DNA of 64,000 nt from assembly GCF_002836595.1 (NCBI RefSeq), contig NZ_PJBB01000003.1, forward strand, positions 2,293,001-2,357,000. The letters run 5' to 3'. The stretch comes from Tenacibaculum sp. Bg11-29. Lineage in GTDB: Bacteria > Bacteroidota > Bacteroidia > Flavobacteriales > Flavobacteriaceae. Position 1 is the first letter of the stretch. The number at the start of each line of letters is the position of its first letter. Below, one piece after another: positions 8,275 to 17,351 of this stretch. Position numbers and translations under genes: made by a program. A model generated the notes under the pieces. It had not been told where the DNA came from. It saw nothing but the letters and a program-made list of their open reading frames with translations, and did not search any database.

Positions 8275-8282
8275 TATATTTG
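8275..8282 (+). promoter_or_regulatory. -7 box of the TPR/LuxR regulator
   Basis: TATATTTG, a perfect consensus box, predicts a start near 8287 and a 55-base leader. The leader holds a short hairpin (GAATTTAATTGAATTTC). The stretch from 8067 to 8270 between the sRNA promoter and this box is AT-rich and I see nothing else in it. Confidence 0.5.
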
Positions 8283-8341
8283 ACGTATATTTAGAGGGTT
8301 ATTATACGAGGAATTTAATTGAATTTCTACGTGAAAATATT

Positions 8342-9880
8342 ATGAAGTGTATGAGGAGCATTTTTTTTAAAAGTAAAAGATATTTAGTATTTGTATTTTT
8401 TCTGTTTTCTGTTATAAACATAAATGGGCAGCAAAAAGAAAATATTTCAGAAAAAGAATACGAGAAAATAATCGTTAAAGGCTTTTATAAATTTCAAAAT
8501 AATGAAAAATCACAGTTTTTAGATAGCTTATTAACAATCATAAAACTTAATAAGTTTACTGTAAAGGAAGATTCAATCAATAGTAAAATATTATACTTAA
8601 AAGGAGTTAATAATCTTGAATTAAAAAGATTTAAAAAGGCGGAAAATTTATTCATTGAATCATTTGAATTAGCAAAAAACACAAACGATATATTTTTAAT
8701 CGGTTCTATATATAATGCTAGAGGGCTTATTTTTTCATCAGAATATAAAAATGTTGTTAAAGCTGCATTGTATTATAAAAAAGCAATTGCAAATTATAGT
8801 GAGGTTGGTAACTTATTACAATTAATTAACACATATTATAATTTAGTTATAAATGCGAGGTTACGTGGGGAATGGGATGAATCTATAACTTATGCAAAAA
8901 GTTTTTTAAAGTTAATTTTAAAAGACAGTAAAAGAACTGATGGGATAGGTCAAATATATTACTTTATTGCAGACAGTTATTTTGAACTAGGAATGAGTGA
9001 AAAAGCTTTAATAAATTTAGAAAATGCAGAAAAATTTGTTCCTACAGATAATAGTAAATTCCATAGTTTAATTAACAGTGCGTATGCAAAATACTATGAA
9101 AGTAAAGGAGATTATATATTAGCTTTACAAAAATATAAAGAGGTAAATAATGATTTAGAAAAAAAGATTATTAGTGATAATTTAAGAATCAAAGAATCTT
9201 TTGTAAATGAATTGGAACTAGAAAGTGAATTAAAGAATAAACAAAACCTTATTATTAATAATCAAAAAACGAAACTTATTGTAAGTGGTATAATCGCGAT
9301 TTTTTTTATTGGATTAACCATTTTTTTTATTTTCTTACGTAGAAATAATAACAAAAAAAATAAACAAATTGAAAATTTAAATACCGATTTAAACCAGTTA
9401 ATAACTGATTTAAAGATAAATAATGAAGTTATACTTGATAAAAAAAATGAAATTGAAATTCTTCTAAATTTAAATGAGCAAGCATTGTTTTCTCGAGTTT
9501 TAAAAGTATCAACGTATAATGATGCTATTCGAAAAATTACTGATGATATCGAAAATATTCCAAATGCATCTAGTTATTTAATTAACATAAATACAAAATT
9601 ATTAAGTTTAATTTCTGAAGAAGAATTATGGAATGATTTTAAAATTCAATTTGAGAAAATCAGACCAAATTTTTTTAGTAAATTAAAAAAAATATCTCCT
9701 AATTTATCAGTTAACGATTTAAAACACTGTACTTATATTGTATCTAATTTAAAGAGTAAAGAAGTTTCACAATTAATAAGTGTATCACCAAGAAGTGTTG
9801 AAACTACGAGGTATAGGTTGAAGAAAAAAATGGGCTTAGAAAAAGAAGATAGTTTGTATGATTTTTTAATTGACTTATAG
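8342..9880 (+). CDS. TPR-containing membrane regulator with LuxR-type HTH
   Basis: A 512-residue protein of an architecture common in Flavobacteriaceae. It has a signal peptide or first membrane segment (residues 12-29, ending ININGQ) and a tetratricopeptide-like helical region (about 85-275) probably in the periplasm. A membrane helix (311-332) and a coiled coil (about 335-380) follow. The C-terminal LuxR-like helix-turn-helix is at about 455-505 (LSVNDLKHC, then SVSPRSVETTRYRLKKKMGL). This layout suits a one-component system passing a periplasmic signal to DNA. The target is unknown. It stands alone between the sRNA and the his leader. An ATG three codons downstream (8351) is an alternative start. 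Confidence 0.8.
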   Translation: MKCMRSIFFKSKRYLVFVFFLFSVININGQQKENISEKEYEKIIVKGFYKFQNNEKSQFLDSLLTIIKLNKFTVKEDSINSKILYLKGVNNLELKRFKKAENLFIESFELAKNTNDIFLIGSIYNARGLIFSSEYKNVVKAALYYKKAIANYSEVGNLLQLINTYYNLVINARLRGEWDESITYAKSFLKLILKDSKRTDGIGQIYYFIADSYFELGMSEKALINLENAEKFVPTDNSKFHSLINSAYAKYYESKGDYILALQKYKEVNNDLEKKIISDNLRIKESFVNELELESELKNKQNLIINNQKTKLIVSGIIAIFFIGLTIFFIFLRRNNNKKNKQIENLNTDLNQLITDLKINNEVILDKKNEIEILLNLNEQALFSRVLKVSTYNDAIRKITDDIENIPNASSYLININTKLLSLISEEELWNDFKIQFEKIRPNFFSKLKKISPNLSVNDLKHCTYIVSNLKSKEVSQLISVSPRSVETTRYRLKKKMGLEKEDSLYDFLIDL

Positions 9881-9949
9881 GCATATATTAGAATTCTAAG
9901 CATAAATAAACTACTAAAAATATTTATTTTTAAATTTTCATGAAAAAGG

Positions 9950-9980
9950 TTGTGTATTTAAAATAAAAGACAAACATTTG
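9950..9980 (+). promoter_or_regulatory. Promoter of the his operon
   Basis: A -33 TTG (9950-9952) is followed after 20 bases by AACATTTG (9973-9980), one mismatch from TAnnTTTG. The predicted start is near 9985, 15 bases before the leader peptide ATG. Confidence 0.45.
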
Positions 9981-9999
9981 CAGTAATAAAAGTAAGAAC

Positions 10000-10056
10000 A
10001 TGAATTTTAATCAATTACATCACCATCATCATCATATTTGCACTCAAGCGAACTGA
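10000..10056 (+). CDS. hisL: His operon leader peptide with six consecutive His codons
   Basis: ATG at 10000 opens an 18-residue frame, MNFNQLHHHHHHICTQAN, ending at TGA 10054-10056. Codons 7-12 (10018-10035) are all His (CAT CAC CAT CAT CAT CAT). It sits between the his promoter and a Rho-independent terminator, 126 bases before hisG. This is the classic arrangement for amino-acid attenuation: ribosomes short of charged His-tRNA stall in the His run. The peptide itself is not expected to have another function. The run of His codons, the position and the matching RNA structures together make the call strong, although it is too short to be found by ordinary gene callers. Confidence 0.9.
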   Translation: MNFNQLHHHHHHICTQAN

Positions 10057-10117
10057 AGATGTATTGAATAAAATCAAAATATATTTTAAACCCGTTTGAG
10101 TAAATCAAACGGGTTTT
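10042..10117 (+). promoter_or_regulatory. His attenuator (terminator and competing antiterminator)
   Basis: Terminator: AAACCCGTTTGA (10088-10099) pairs with TCAAACGGGTTT (10105-10116), 12 bp with a 5-base loop, followed by TTTT. Antiterminator: ACTCAAGCG (10042-10050) pairs with CGTTTGAGT (10093-10101), 9 bp with one G-U pair, and removes most of the terminator's left arm, so the two structures exclude each other. A ribosome that reaches the leader stop codon (10054) covers 10042-10050 and lets the terminator form. A ribosome stalled in the His codons (10018-10035) leaves it free. After the terminator, TTTACTCAAA (10156-10165) is also complementary to 10095-10104 and may add a post-termination fold near the hisG start. 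Confidence 0.85.
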
Positions 10118-10181
10118 TTATTTCCAAATAAAAGGAAATTATCTTCACGCTACGGTTTACTCAAATTAATTAACAAACAAT

Positions 10182-11039
10182 ATGAGTAAATTAAGAATAG
10201 CAATTCAAAAATCAGGTAGATTAAATCAAGATTCATTACAACTTTTAAAAGACTGTGGAGTTTCTATAGACAATGGAAAAGACCAATTAAAAGCTTCAGC
10301 AAGTAATTTTCCATTAGAAATTTTTTATTTAAGAAATGGTGATATTCCTCAGTATTTAAATGACGGTGTTGTTGATGCAGCAATTATTGGAGAAAATTTA
10401 TTAGTAGAAAAAGGAGGAGATATTAAATTTATAGAAAAACTAGGCTTTTCTAAATGTAAAGTATCTTTAGCCGTTCCTAAAGGAGAAGAGTATAATGGGT
10501 TATCATATTTTCAAGATAAAAGAATAGCAACTTCATATCCGAATACTGTTCAAAATTTCTTAGCTTCAAAAAATATAACAACTCAATTACACATTATAAA
10601 TGGTTCTGTAGAAATAGCTCCGAATATTGGACTTGCAGATGGTATTTGTGATATTGTATCTAGCGGTTCTACACTATTTAAAAACAACTTAAAAGAAGTT
10701 GAAGTAATTTTAAAATCGGAAGCTGTTTTAGCTGTTTCACCTAAATTAGGTACAATACAACAAGAAATTTTAAATAAATTACAGTTTAGAATTCAATCGG
10801 TTTTAAAAGGAAGAAGATCAAAATATATTCTTTTAAACGCTCCAAATAATAAGCTAGCTGAAATTATAGATATTTTACCAGGAATGAGAAGTCCAACTGT
10901 ATTGCCATTGGCAGAAGAAGGTTGGAGTTCGGTACACTCAGTATTAGATAAAAATGAATTCTGGGAAATTATTGATGAGTTAAAGAATAACGGAGCAGAA
11001 GGTATTTTAGTTTGTCCAATAGAAAAAATGGTTGTTTAA
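10182..11039 (+). CDS. hisG: ATP phosphoribosyltransferase HisG
   Basis: First step of histidine synthesis: joins ATP and PRPP to give phosphoribosyl-ATP, and is the usual target of feedback inhibition by histidine. The 285-residue protein is the long form, with a C-terminal ACT-like regulatory domain (about 205-285, containing GMRSPTVLPL and GILVCPIEKM). The N-terminal IAIQKSGRLNQDSL, the DAAIIGENLLVE segment and the PRPP-loop region DIVSSGSTLFKNN are all present. The ATG at 10182 lies 65 bases after the attenuator. It is the first structural gene of an eight-gene operon. Confidence 0.96.
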   Translation: MSKLRIAIQKSGRLNQDSLQLLKDCGVSIDNGKDQLKASASNFPLEIFYLRNGDIPQYLNDGVVDAAIIGENLLVEKGGDIKFIEKLGFSKCKVSLAVPKGEEYNGLSYFQDKRIATSYPNTVQNFLASKNITTQLHIINGSVEIAPNIGLADGICDIVSSGSTLFKNNLKEVEVILKSEAVLAVSPKLGTIQQEILNKLQFRIQSVLKGRRSKYILLNAPNNKLAEIIDILPGMRSPTVLPLAEEGWSSVHSVLDKNEFWEIIDELKNNGAEGILVCPIEKMVV

Positions 11040-11049
11040 AAAAAGAGAG

Positions 11050-12336
11050 ATGAAAGCGATAGAATTAAATAAAAATAATTGGAAGTCATTATTACAGCGA
11101 CCAACAAAGACGGTAGAAGATATAGAAGAAACTGTTAATAAAATATTCAAAGAAGTTAAAGTTAGTGGGAATGTTGCTATAAATAAATACACTTCTCTTT
11201 TTGATGGTGTTAATTTAGAAACGATAGAAGTTACTTCTGATGAAGTTGTAAATGCAAGTAAGTTCGTATCAGAAGAATTAAAAGTAGCGATTGAACAAGC
11301 AAAAAATAATATTGAAGTATTTCACACAGCTCAAAAAACGGCAAGAGTAGCAGTCGAAACAACAAGTGGCGTATTGTGCTGGCAAGAAAAAAGAGGAATT
11401 GAAAAGGTAGGATTATATATTCCTGGAGGAACAGCTCCTTTATTCTCTACCGTTTTAATGTTGGCAGTTCCTGCAAAAATAGCAGGATGTAAAGAAGTTG
11501 TTCTATGCTCTCCACCAGATAAAAACGGAGAAATAAATCCAGCTATTTTATATACAGCAGGTATTTGCGGAGTAACTAAAATCTATAAAGTTGGCGGAAT
11601 ACAAGCGATAGCAGGTTTAACATTTGGTACAGAAACAATACCCAAAGTGTCTAAAATATTCGGACCAGGGAATCAATATGTAACTGTAGCAAAACAATTA
11701 GCAACTAAATACGGAGTTGCTATTGATATGCCTGCCGGACCAAGCGAATTATTGGTTATTGCTGATGATTCAGCGAATCCAACATTTGTAGCTTCAGATT
11801 TACTAAGTCAAGCAGAACACGGAGCAGATAGTCAAGTAGTTTTAGTATCTGATTCTAAAGAATTAATTGATAACGTTTCTAGTGAGATACAAAAACAGGT
11901 CTTAGACCTGCCAAGAAAAGAAATTATTGAAGAAGCTTTAAAAAACACAAAAGCTATTTTAATTAGAGATGAAGGGGAAGCAATTAATTTTGTGAACGAT
12001 TATGCGCCAGAACACTTAATAATAGCAACAGAAAATGATGATTTTTTTATTGATAAAATAATAAACGCGGGCTCGGTATTTATAGGTAATTACACACCTG
12101 AAAGTGCAGGAGATTATGCTTCGGGAACAAACCACACATTACCAACAAACGGATTTGCAAAAGCCTATTCAGGTGTAAATTTAGATAGTTTTACGAAGAG
12201 TATTACGTTTCAAAAAATATCTAAAGAAGGTATTCAAAATATAGGTAAAACAATTGAGTTAATGGCGACAGCAGAAGGTTTAGAAGCTCACAAAAATGCA
12301 GTTACACTAAGATTAAAAGAAATTAATAATGTTTAA
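11050..12336 (+). CDS. hisD: Histidinol dehydrogenase HisD
   Basis: Zinc enzyme catalysing the last two oxidations, L-histidinol to L-histidine, with NAD. The 428-residue protein carries GLYIPGGTAPLFSTVLMLAVPA, the KIFGPGNQYV segment, DMPAGPSELLVIAD, LLSQAEHGADSQ (zinc ligands Gln and His) and YAPEHL (catalytic Glu-His). GDYASGTNHTLPT supplies another zinc-site region. The start is taken at the ATG at 11050 behind GAGAG. An in-frame TTG at 11032 would overlap the end of hisG and is less likely. The 3' end overlaps hisC by 8 bases. Confidence 0.96.
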   Translation: MKAIELNKNNWKSLLQRPTKTVEDIEETVNKIFKEVKVSGNVAINKYTSLFDGVNLETIEVTSDEVVNASKFVSEELKVAIEQAKNNIEVFHTAQKTARVAVETTSGVLCWQEKRGIEKVGLYIPGGTAPLFSTVLMLAVPAKIAGCKEVVLCSPPDKNGEINPAILYTAGICGVTKIYKVGGIQAIAGLTFGTETIPKVSKIFGPGNQYVTVAKQLATKYGVAIDMPAGPSELLVIADDSANPTFVASDLLSQAEHGADSQVVLVSDSKELIDNVSSEIQKQVLDLPRKEIIEEALKNTKAILIRDEGEAINFVNDYAPEHLIIATENDDFFIDKIINAGSVFIGNYTPESAGDYASGTNHTLPTNGFAKAYSGVNLDSFTKSITFQKISKEGIQNIGKTIELMATAEGLEAHKNAVTLRLKEINNV

Positions 12337-13360
12337 TTTAAATAAAATAGTTCGTCCAAATATTCAAAAACTTCAAGCATATTCATCAGCAAGAGATGAG
12401 TTTAAAGGAACTGCTGAAGTATATTTAGATGCAAATGAAAATCCTTTTGGGTTATTAAATAGGTATCCCGATCCTAAGCAAACAAAAATTAAAGAGCGAT
12501 TAACTGAGATAAAAGGCATTGCTAAAAATCAAGTTTTTATAGGAAACGGAAGTGACGAGATAATTGATTTAGCATTCAGAATTTTCTGTGAGCCTGGAAA
12601 AGATAAAGCGTTAACTTTTTCTCCTACTTATGGTATGTATGATGTATCAGCAAATATTAACGATGTTGAATTAATTAAGCAACCTTTGGTAAACGATTTT
12701 CAAATAAGTTTAAACCAATTAGAACCATATTTAGATATGGACGATGTAAAAATTATTTTCATTTGCTCTCCTAATAATCCTACAGGTAATTGTTTTGAAG
12801 ATGAAAGCATCGAATATATTTTAGATAATTATAATGGAATCGTAATTATAGATGAAGCATATATAGATTTTAGCTCAAGAGAATCTTTTATAAAAAAGAT
12901 AGCTAAATATCCAAATTTAATTGTGAGCCAAACTTTTAGTAAGGCTTGGGGATTAGCGGGTGTTAGAGTGGGAGCAGCATATGCTAATTCAGCTATAATT
13001 AATTTGTATAATAAAGTAAAACCACCATACAACGTAAGTACTTTAAATCAAGAAGCTGTATTAATAGCATTAAATAATTTAGCTGAATTTGAGATAAATA
13101 AAAACAGTATTATCAACGAAAAAGAAAAGTTGATCAGTGAGTTGGGAAATATTGAATTGGTCAAAAAAATATACCCATCAGGAGCTAATTTTATTTTAAT
13201 AGAAGTAACAGAAGCAGATTTAATATATAACCAATTAGTTGCTGAAAAAATTATAATTCGTAATAGAAATACGCTGGTAAATAATTGTTTACGAATTACT
13301 GTTGGTAGTTCAAAAGAAAACGCACAACTAATTAAAGCATTAAAATCAATATCAAGTTAA
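12329..13360 (+). CDS. hisC: Histidinol-phosphate aminotransferase HisC
   Basis: PLP enzyme that transaminates imidazole-acetol phosphate with glutamate to give histidinol phosphate. The 343-residue fold-type I protein shows LDANENPFG near the N-terminus, NGSDEIIDLAFR, SPNNPTGN, IIDEAYIDF and SQTFSKAWGLAGVRVG with the Schiff-base lysine. The start codon lies inside the end of hisD, so translation is coupled. A 59-base gap follows before hisB; it holds only a weak hairpin (ATCTCT 13366 / AGAGAT 13382), too weak for a confident terminator. Confidence 0.95.
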   Translation: MFNLNKIVRPNIQKLQAYSSARDEFKGTAEVYLDANENPFGLLNRYPDPKQTKIKERLTEIKGIAKNQVFIGNGSDEIIDLAFRIFCEPGKDKALTFSPTYGMYDVSANINDVELIKQPLVNDFQISLNQLEPYLDMDDVKIIFICSPNNPTGNCFEDESIEYILDNYNGIVIIDEAYIDFSSRESFIKKIAKYPNLIVSQTFSKAWGLAGVRVGAAYANSAIINLYNKVKPPYNVSTLNQEAVLIALNNLAEFEINKNSIINEKEKLISELGNIELVKKIYPSGANFILIEVTEADLIYNQLVAEKIIIRNRNTLVNNCLRITVGSSKENAQLIKALKSISS

Positions 13361-13419
13361 TAGTTATCTCTAGAGCAAATAAGAGATTTTTAACAAGTAT
13401 TTGATTTAAAACAAGAAAC

Positions 13420-14553
13420 ATGAAAAAAGTATTATTTATAGATAGAGATGGAACCTTAATTAAAGAACCAGCAGATGAGCAAACAGATTCATTTGAAAAA
13501 TTAGAATTTTATCCGAAGGTATTTCAAGGGTTAAGTAAGATAGCAAGCGAGTTAGATTTTGAATTGGTATTGGTAACAAATCAAGATGGTTTAGGAACAA
13601 AAGTATACCCTGAAACAACTTTTTGGCCAGTTCACAATTTTGTAATGAAAACTTTAAAAGAAGAAGGAATTATTTTTTCAGAAGAAATTATTGATAGAAC
13701 TTTTGCAAAAGACAATCAACCTACTAGAAAACCAAATACAGGTTTGCTAACGAAGTTTTTTTCTGAGGAATATGATTTAGCGAATTCATTTGTAATAGGA
13801 GATCGTTTAACAGATGTTGAACTAGCTAAAAATTTAGGTTCTAAAGGAATTTATATTAATGATGAAACCTTTTTAGGAACAGACGAAATAACTGTAAAAA
13901 GAAGTGAATTAGATGAATTTATCGCTTTAGAAAGTAGTGACTGGAATGCTATTTACGAGTTTTTAAAATTAGAAGAAAGAACTTCAGGAATTGTTAGAAA
14001 TACTAATGAAACTAAAATTGATATTCAATTAAATCTAGATGGTACAGGTAAAAGTACTATTAATACAGGAATCGCTTTTTTTGACCACATGTTAGATCAA
14101 ATTGCGCGTCACGGACAGATGGATTTAAACATACAAGTTAAAGGAGATTTAGAGGTTGACGAACACCACACAATTGAAGATACAGCGATTGCTTTAGGGG
14201 AAGTTTTTAATAAAGCGTTAGGTAATAAATTAGGTATTGAACGATACGGATTTTGCTTGCCAATGGATGATTGTTTGGCACAAGTAGCTATCGATTTCGG
14301 AGGTAGAAATTGGCTAGTTTGGGAAGCTGATTTTAAAAGAGAAATGGTCGGTAAAATGCCAACTGAAATGTTTTTTCACTTTTTTAAATCGTTTACTGAT
14401 GGAGCTAGGTGTAATTTAAACATTAAGGCAGAAGGTGCAAATGAGCACCATAAAATAGAAGCGATTTTTAAAGCATTTGCAAAAGCAATAAAAGTAGCAG
14501 TAAAAAGAGATAGTAGTAAAATGATTTTACCATCAACTAAAGGAACTTTATAA
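13420..14553 (+). CDS. hisB: Bifunctional histidinol-phosphatase / imidazoleglycerol-phosphate dehydratase HisB
   Basis: Two-domain enzyme for steps 6 and 8 of the pathway. Residues 1 to about 165 form a HAD phosphatase with the FIDRDGTL nucleophile motif (Asp8, Asp10), [10 protein letters not shown] and [13 protein letters not shown]. Residues from about 190 form the IGP dehydratase with the metal-binding repeats [28 protein letters not shown] and [16 protein letters not shown]. The length of 377 is slightly above the E. coli fusion (355). It is the same fusion seen in enterobacteria and widely in Bacteroidota. hisH starts five bases after its stop codon. Confidence 0.96.
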   Translation: MKKVLFIDRDGTLIKEPADEQTDSFEKLEFYPKVFQGLSKIASELDFELVLVTNQDGLGTKVYPETTFWPVHNFVMKTLKEEGIIFSEEIIDRTFAKDNQPTRKPNTGLLTKFFSEEYDLANSFVIGDRLTDVELAKNLGSKGIYINDETFLGTDEITVKRSELDEFIALESSDWNAIYEFLKLEERTSGIVRNTNETKIDIQLNLDGTGKSTINTGIAFFDHMLDQIARHGQMDLNIQVKGDLEVDEHHTIEDTAIALGEVFNKALGNKLGIERYGFCLPMDDCLAQVAIDFGGRNWLVWEADFKREMVGKMPTEMFFHFFKSFTDGARCNLNIKAEGANEHHKIEAIFKAFAKAIKVAVKRDSSKMILPSTKGTL

Positions 14554-14557
14554 TAAG

Positions 14558-15139
14558 ATGATTGCAATTATAAAATACAATGCTGGTAATATACGGTCGG
14601 TTCAAAATGCCATTACTCGTTTAGGATATGAGAGTATAATTACAGATGATCCTCTTGAAATACAGCAAGCAGAAAAAGTGATTTTTCCTGGTGTTGGTGA
14701 AGCTAGTTCGGCAATGGCATATTTAAAAGAACGAAAACTAGACGAACTTTTAGTATCTTTAAAACAACCTGTTTTAGGAATTTGTTTAGGGTTACAGCTT
14801 ATGTGTAACTCTTCAGAAGAAGGAAATACAACATGTCTAGGAATTTTTGATACGCAAACAAAACAGTTTCCACCATTAAAAAAAGTGCCACACATGGGGT
14901 GGAATAATTTTAAGGAAATAAAAGCATCAAAAATAACAGAAAATTTAACCATCTCTGATGATGTATATTATGTACATGGTTATTATGCTGATATCTGTAA
15001 AAACACCATTGCAAGCTGTAATTACATTCAGCCATTTAGTTCAATTATGCAAAAAAATAATTTTTATGCAATGCAGTTTCACCCAGAAAAATCGGCAAGC
15101 ATAGGAGAAAAATTATTAAAAAACTTTTTAGAGTTATAA
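14558..15139 (+). CDS. hisH: Imidazole glycerol phosphate synthase glutaminase subunit HisH
   Basis: Class I glutamine amidotransferase that supplies ammonia to HisF. In the 193-residue protein the triad is visible: Cys76 ([10 protein letters not shown]), His175 and Glu177 (MQFHPEKS). The oxyanion region FPGVGEA and the MGWN segment are typical. It follows hisB by five bases and precedes hisA by eleven. It should act as a cytoplasmic heterodimer with the hisF product encoded two genes downstream. Confidence 0.96.
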   Translation: MIAIIKYNAGNIRSVQNAITRLGYESIITDDPLEIQQAEKVIFPGVGEASSAMAYLKERKLDELLVSLKQPVLGICLGLQLMCNSSEEGNTTCLGIFDTQTKQFPPLKKVPHMGWNNFKEIKASKITENLTISDDVYYVHGYYADICKNTIASCNYIQPFSSIMQKNNFYAMQFHPEKSASIGEKLLKNFLEL

Positions 15140-15150
15140 AACTAGAAAAA

Positions 15151-15870
15151 ATGAGAATTATACCCGCTATAGATATTATTGAAGGAAAATGTGTACGCTT
15201 AACAAAAGGTGATTATGCAACCAAAAAAATATATAATGAGAACCCTGTAGAAGTAGCTAAAGAGTTTGAAGACAACGGAATTGAATATTTACACTTAGTA
15301 GATTTAGATGGTGCAAAATCGCAACATATTGTAAACTATAAAATCTTAGAACAGATCGCTGCTAAAACCAATTTAAAAATTGATTTTGGAGGCGGATTAA
15401 AATCTGACGAAGATTTACGTATTGCTTTTGATAACGGAGCAAATCAAATAACAGGAGGAAGTATTGCTGTTAAAAATTCTGAGGTATTTACAGGATGGTT
15501 TGCTAAGTACGGAGCTGATAAAATTATTTTAGGAGCTGATTGTATTAATAGAAAAATAGCGACCCACGGATGGTTAGAAACATCAGAAGTAGATGTTATT
15601 GATTTTATTAAGCAATATGAAAAAATAGGTTTAAAAAGCACTATTTGTACAGATGTAGCTAAAGACGGAATGTTACAAGGTGCCTCAGTTGATTTATACC
15701 AAGAAATTTTAAATAAAAGCGCTATAAATTTAATAGCAAGTGGAGGTGTTTCTAAAATAGAAGACTTACTTCGATTGAAAGAAATAGGTTGTGAAGGTGC
15801 TATTTTAGGAAAAGCTATTTATGAAAATAGAATTTCATTAAAACAACTAAAAAATTTTATAATAAACTAA
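15151..15870 (+). CDS. hisA: Phosphoribosylformimino-AICAR-phosphate isomerase HisA
   Basis: TIM-barrel isomerase for the fourth step, conversion of ProFAR to PRFAR. The 239-residue protein starts [17 protein letters not shown] with the catalytic Asp8; the second catalytic Asp lies in [10 protein letters not shown]. The phosphate-binding ends FGGGLKS and ASGGVSK are present, the half-barrel signature shared with HisF. An 82-base gap containing a dispersed palindromic repeat separates it from hisF, the only sizeable interruption apart from the hisC-hisB gap. Confidence 0.96.
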   Translation: MRIIPAIDIIEGKCVRLTKGDYATKKIYNENPVEVAKEFEDNGIEYLHLVDLDGAKSQHIVNYKILEQIAAKTNLKIDFGGGLKSDEDLRIAFDNGANQITGGSIAVKNSEVFTGWFAKYGADKIILGADCINRKIATHGWLETSEVDVIDFIKQYEKIGLKSTICTDVAKDGMLQGASVDLYQEILNKSAINLIASGGVSKIEDLLRLKEIGCEGAILGKAIYENRISLKQLKNFIIN

Positions 15871-15873
15871 TAC

Positions 15874-15938
15874 GTCATTACGAGGAAGAATAACGAAGTA
15901 ATCTTTCTATAATTAAAGATTGTTTCATTCATAATGGC
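15874..15938. repeat. Palindromic dispersed repeat (family 1) inside the his operon
   Basis: Outer arms GTCATTA (15874) and TAATGGC (15932) and inner arms GAAGTAATCTTT and AAAGATTGTTTC fold into one long imperfect hairpin. It matches the elements at 3895-3930 and 33341-33408. It lies between hisA and hisF and must be transcribed with the operon; a structure of this kind can stabilise upstream mRNA. Confidence 0.6.
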
Positions 15939-15952
15939 AATAATTATTAAAC

Positions 15953-16705
15953 ATGTTAAAAAAAAGAATAATACCTTGTTTAGATATTAAAAACGGAAGA
16001 ACTGTAAAAGGTGTCAATTTTATTGATATTAAAGATGCAGGAGACCCTATTGAGTTAGCAAAGCAGTATGTAAAAGACGGCGCTGATGAGTTGGTTTTTT
16101 TAGATATTACTGCAACATTAGAAAATAGAAAAACACTTGTTGACTTGGTTGAAAAAATAGCGCAAGAGATAAACATCCCTTTTACCGTTGGTGGAGGTAT
16201 AAGTTCTGTTGATGATGCGTTGGCTTTAATTAAAGCAGGGGCAGATAAGGTTAGTGTTAATTCATCTGCAGTTAAAAATCCGCAACTAATAACCGATTTA
16301 AAAAATCGTTTCGGAAGTCAGTTTGTAGTAGTTGCTATCGATACTAAAAATGTAAATAATGAATGGAAAGTGTTTACAAAAGGAGGTACAAATGAAACTA
16401 CTTTAGAAACGGTAGCTTGGGCTAAAGAAGTTGAAAAACTAGGAGCAGGTGAAATTTTACTAACATCAATGAATAATGACGGTACCAAAGCAGGTTTTGC
16501 AATTGATATTACAAACAATGTTAGTAAAGCGATAAATATTCCTGTAATAGCATCAGGCGGAGCAGGGAAGGAAGAGCATTTTAAAGAGGTGTTTACAAAA
16601 ACAGAAGCAAGTGCAGGTTTGGCAGCAAGTATTTTTCACTTTGCAGAAATACCAGTACCAAAATTAAAAGAATACTTAAAAGAACAAAACATACCAGTAC
16701 GATGA
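15953..16705 (+). CDS. hisF: Imidazole glycerol phosphate synthase cyclase subunit HisF
   Basis: TIM-barrel cyclase that uses ammonia from HisH to form imidazole glycerol phosphate and AICAR. The 250-residue protein has [17 protein letters not shown] at the start (catalytic Asp), [33 protein letters not shown] with the second catalytic Asp, and [11 protein letters not shown]. The ATG at 15953 follows the dispersed repeat. The 3' end overlaps hisIE by four bases (ATGA), so translation is coupled. Confidence 0.96.
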   Translation: MLKKRIIPCLDIKNGRTVKGVNFIDIKDAGDPIELAKQYVKDGADELVFLDITATLENRKTLVDLVEKIAQEINIPFTVGGGISSVDDALALIKAGADKVSVNSSAVKNPQLITDLKNRFGSQFVVVAIDTKNVNNEWKVFTKGGTNETTLETVAWAKEVEKLGAGEILLTSMNNDGTKAGFAIDITNNVSKAINIPVIASGGAGKEEHFKEVFTKTEASAGLAASIFHFAEIPVPKLKEYLKEQNIPVR

Positions 16706-17286
16706 ATATAGATTTTACAAAAGGAAACGGATTAGTACCTGTAATAATTCAAAATAATACCACATTACAAGTTTTAATGCTGGGGTATATGAATGAAGCA
16801 GCTTTCTTAAAAACAAAAGAGGAAAAAAAAGTAACTTTTTTTAGTAGAAGTAAAAATAGGTTATGGACAAAAGGAGAAGAATCTGGTAATTTTTTAGAAG
16901 TAAAAGATATTCAAATCGATTGTGATAACGATACTATTTTAATAAAAGCGTTACCAGCAGGACCAACTTGTCATAAAGGAACTACTTCTTGTTTTGCAGA
17001 TGAAACTCCAAAAGGATTTTTATATGAATTAGAACGAATTGTTAGCGATCGTATAGATACTAACGATGAAAAATCATATACAAACAAATTGTATAAAAGA
17101 GGTATTAATAAAGTAGCACAAAAAGTAGGGGAAGAAGCCGTAGAGTTAGTTATTGAAGCAAAAGATAATGATGCTGATTTATTTAAAAATGAAGCTGCCG
17201 ATTTGTTCTATCATATTATAATTCTTTTAAAAGCAAAAGGGTTTACGTTAGCTGAAATAGAAGCAGTTTTGAGAGAGAGGAATTAG
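16702..17286 (+). CDS. hisI: Bifunctional phosphoribosyl-AMP cyclohydrolase / phosphoribosyl-ATP pyrophosphatase HisIE
   Basis: Fusion enzyme for steps 2 and 3 of the pathway. The HisI half (residues 1 to about 105) has [27 protein letters not shown], the metal site DCDNDTILI and [12 protein letters not shown]. The HisE half (about 107-194) is an all-alpha MazG-like domain with [23 protein letters not shown] and [14 protein letters not shown]. The length of 194 residues is usual. The last 100 bases (17185-17286) are repeated in degenerate form at 20594-20695, which marks one end of a duplicated segment. A strong hairpin follows at 17299-17341. Confidence 0.95.
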   Translation: MNIDFTKGNGLVPVIIQNNTTLQVLMLGYMNEAAFLKTKEEKKVTFFSRSKNRLWTKGEESGNFLEVKDIQIDCDNDTILIKALPAGPTCHKGTTSCFADETPKGFLYELERIVSDRIDTNDEKSYTNKLYKRGINKVAQKVGEEAVELVIEAKDNDADLFKNEAADLFYHIIILLKAKGFTLAEIEAVLRERN

Positions 17287-17298
17287 AGTTTCTTTGCT

Positions 17299-17341
17299 AA
17301 CAGCTCATAAATCCCATTTTTAATGGGGTTTATGAGCTGTT
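17299..17341. terminator. Bidirectional terminator at the end of the his operon
   Basis: AACAGCTCATAAA (17299-17311) pairs with TTTATGAGCTGTT (17329-17341), with a second inner stem CCCATT/AATGGG. The long stem lies between hisIE and a convergent lipoprotein gene and can serve both. The T run on the plus side is poor. Confidence 0.6.
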
Positions 17342-17351
17342 ATAAGTTGTT

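Noticed and set aside
10018..10035. His6 run as an artificial tag or cloning artefact
   Set aside because: It sits in a leader frame with matching attenuator structures directly upstream of the his operon, so a natural origin explains it fully.
11032..11049. HisD start at TTG 11032
   Set aside because: It overlaps the end of hisG; ATG 11050 is preceded by GAGAG and matches HisD starts.
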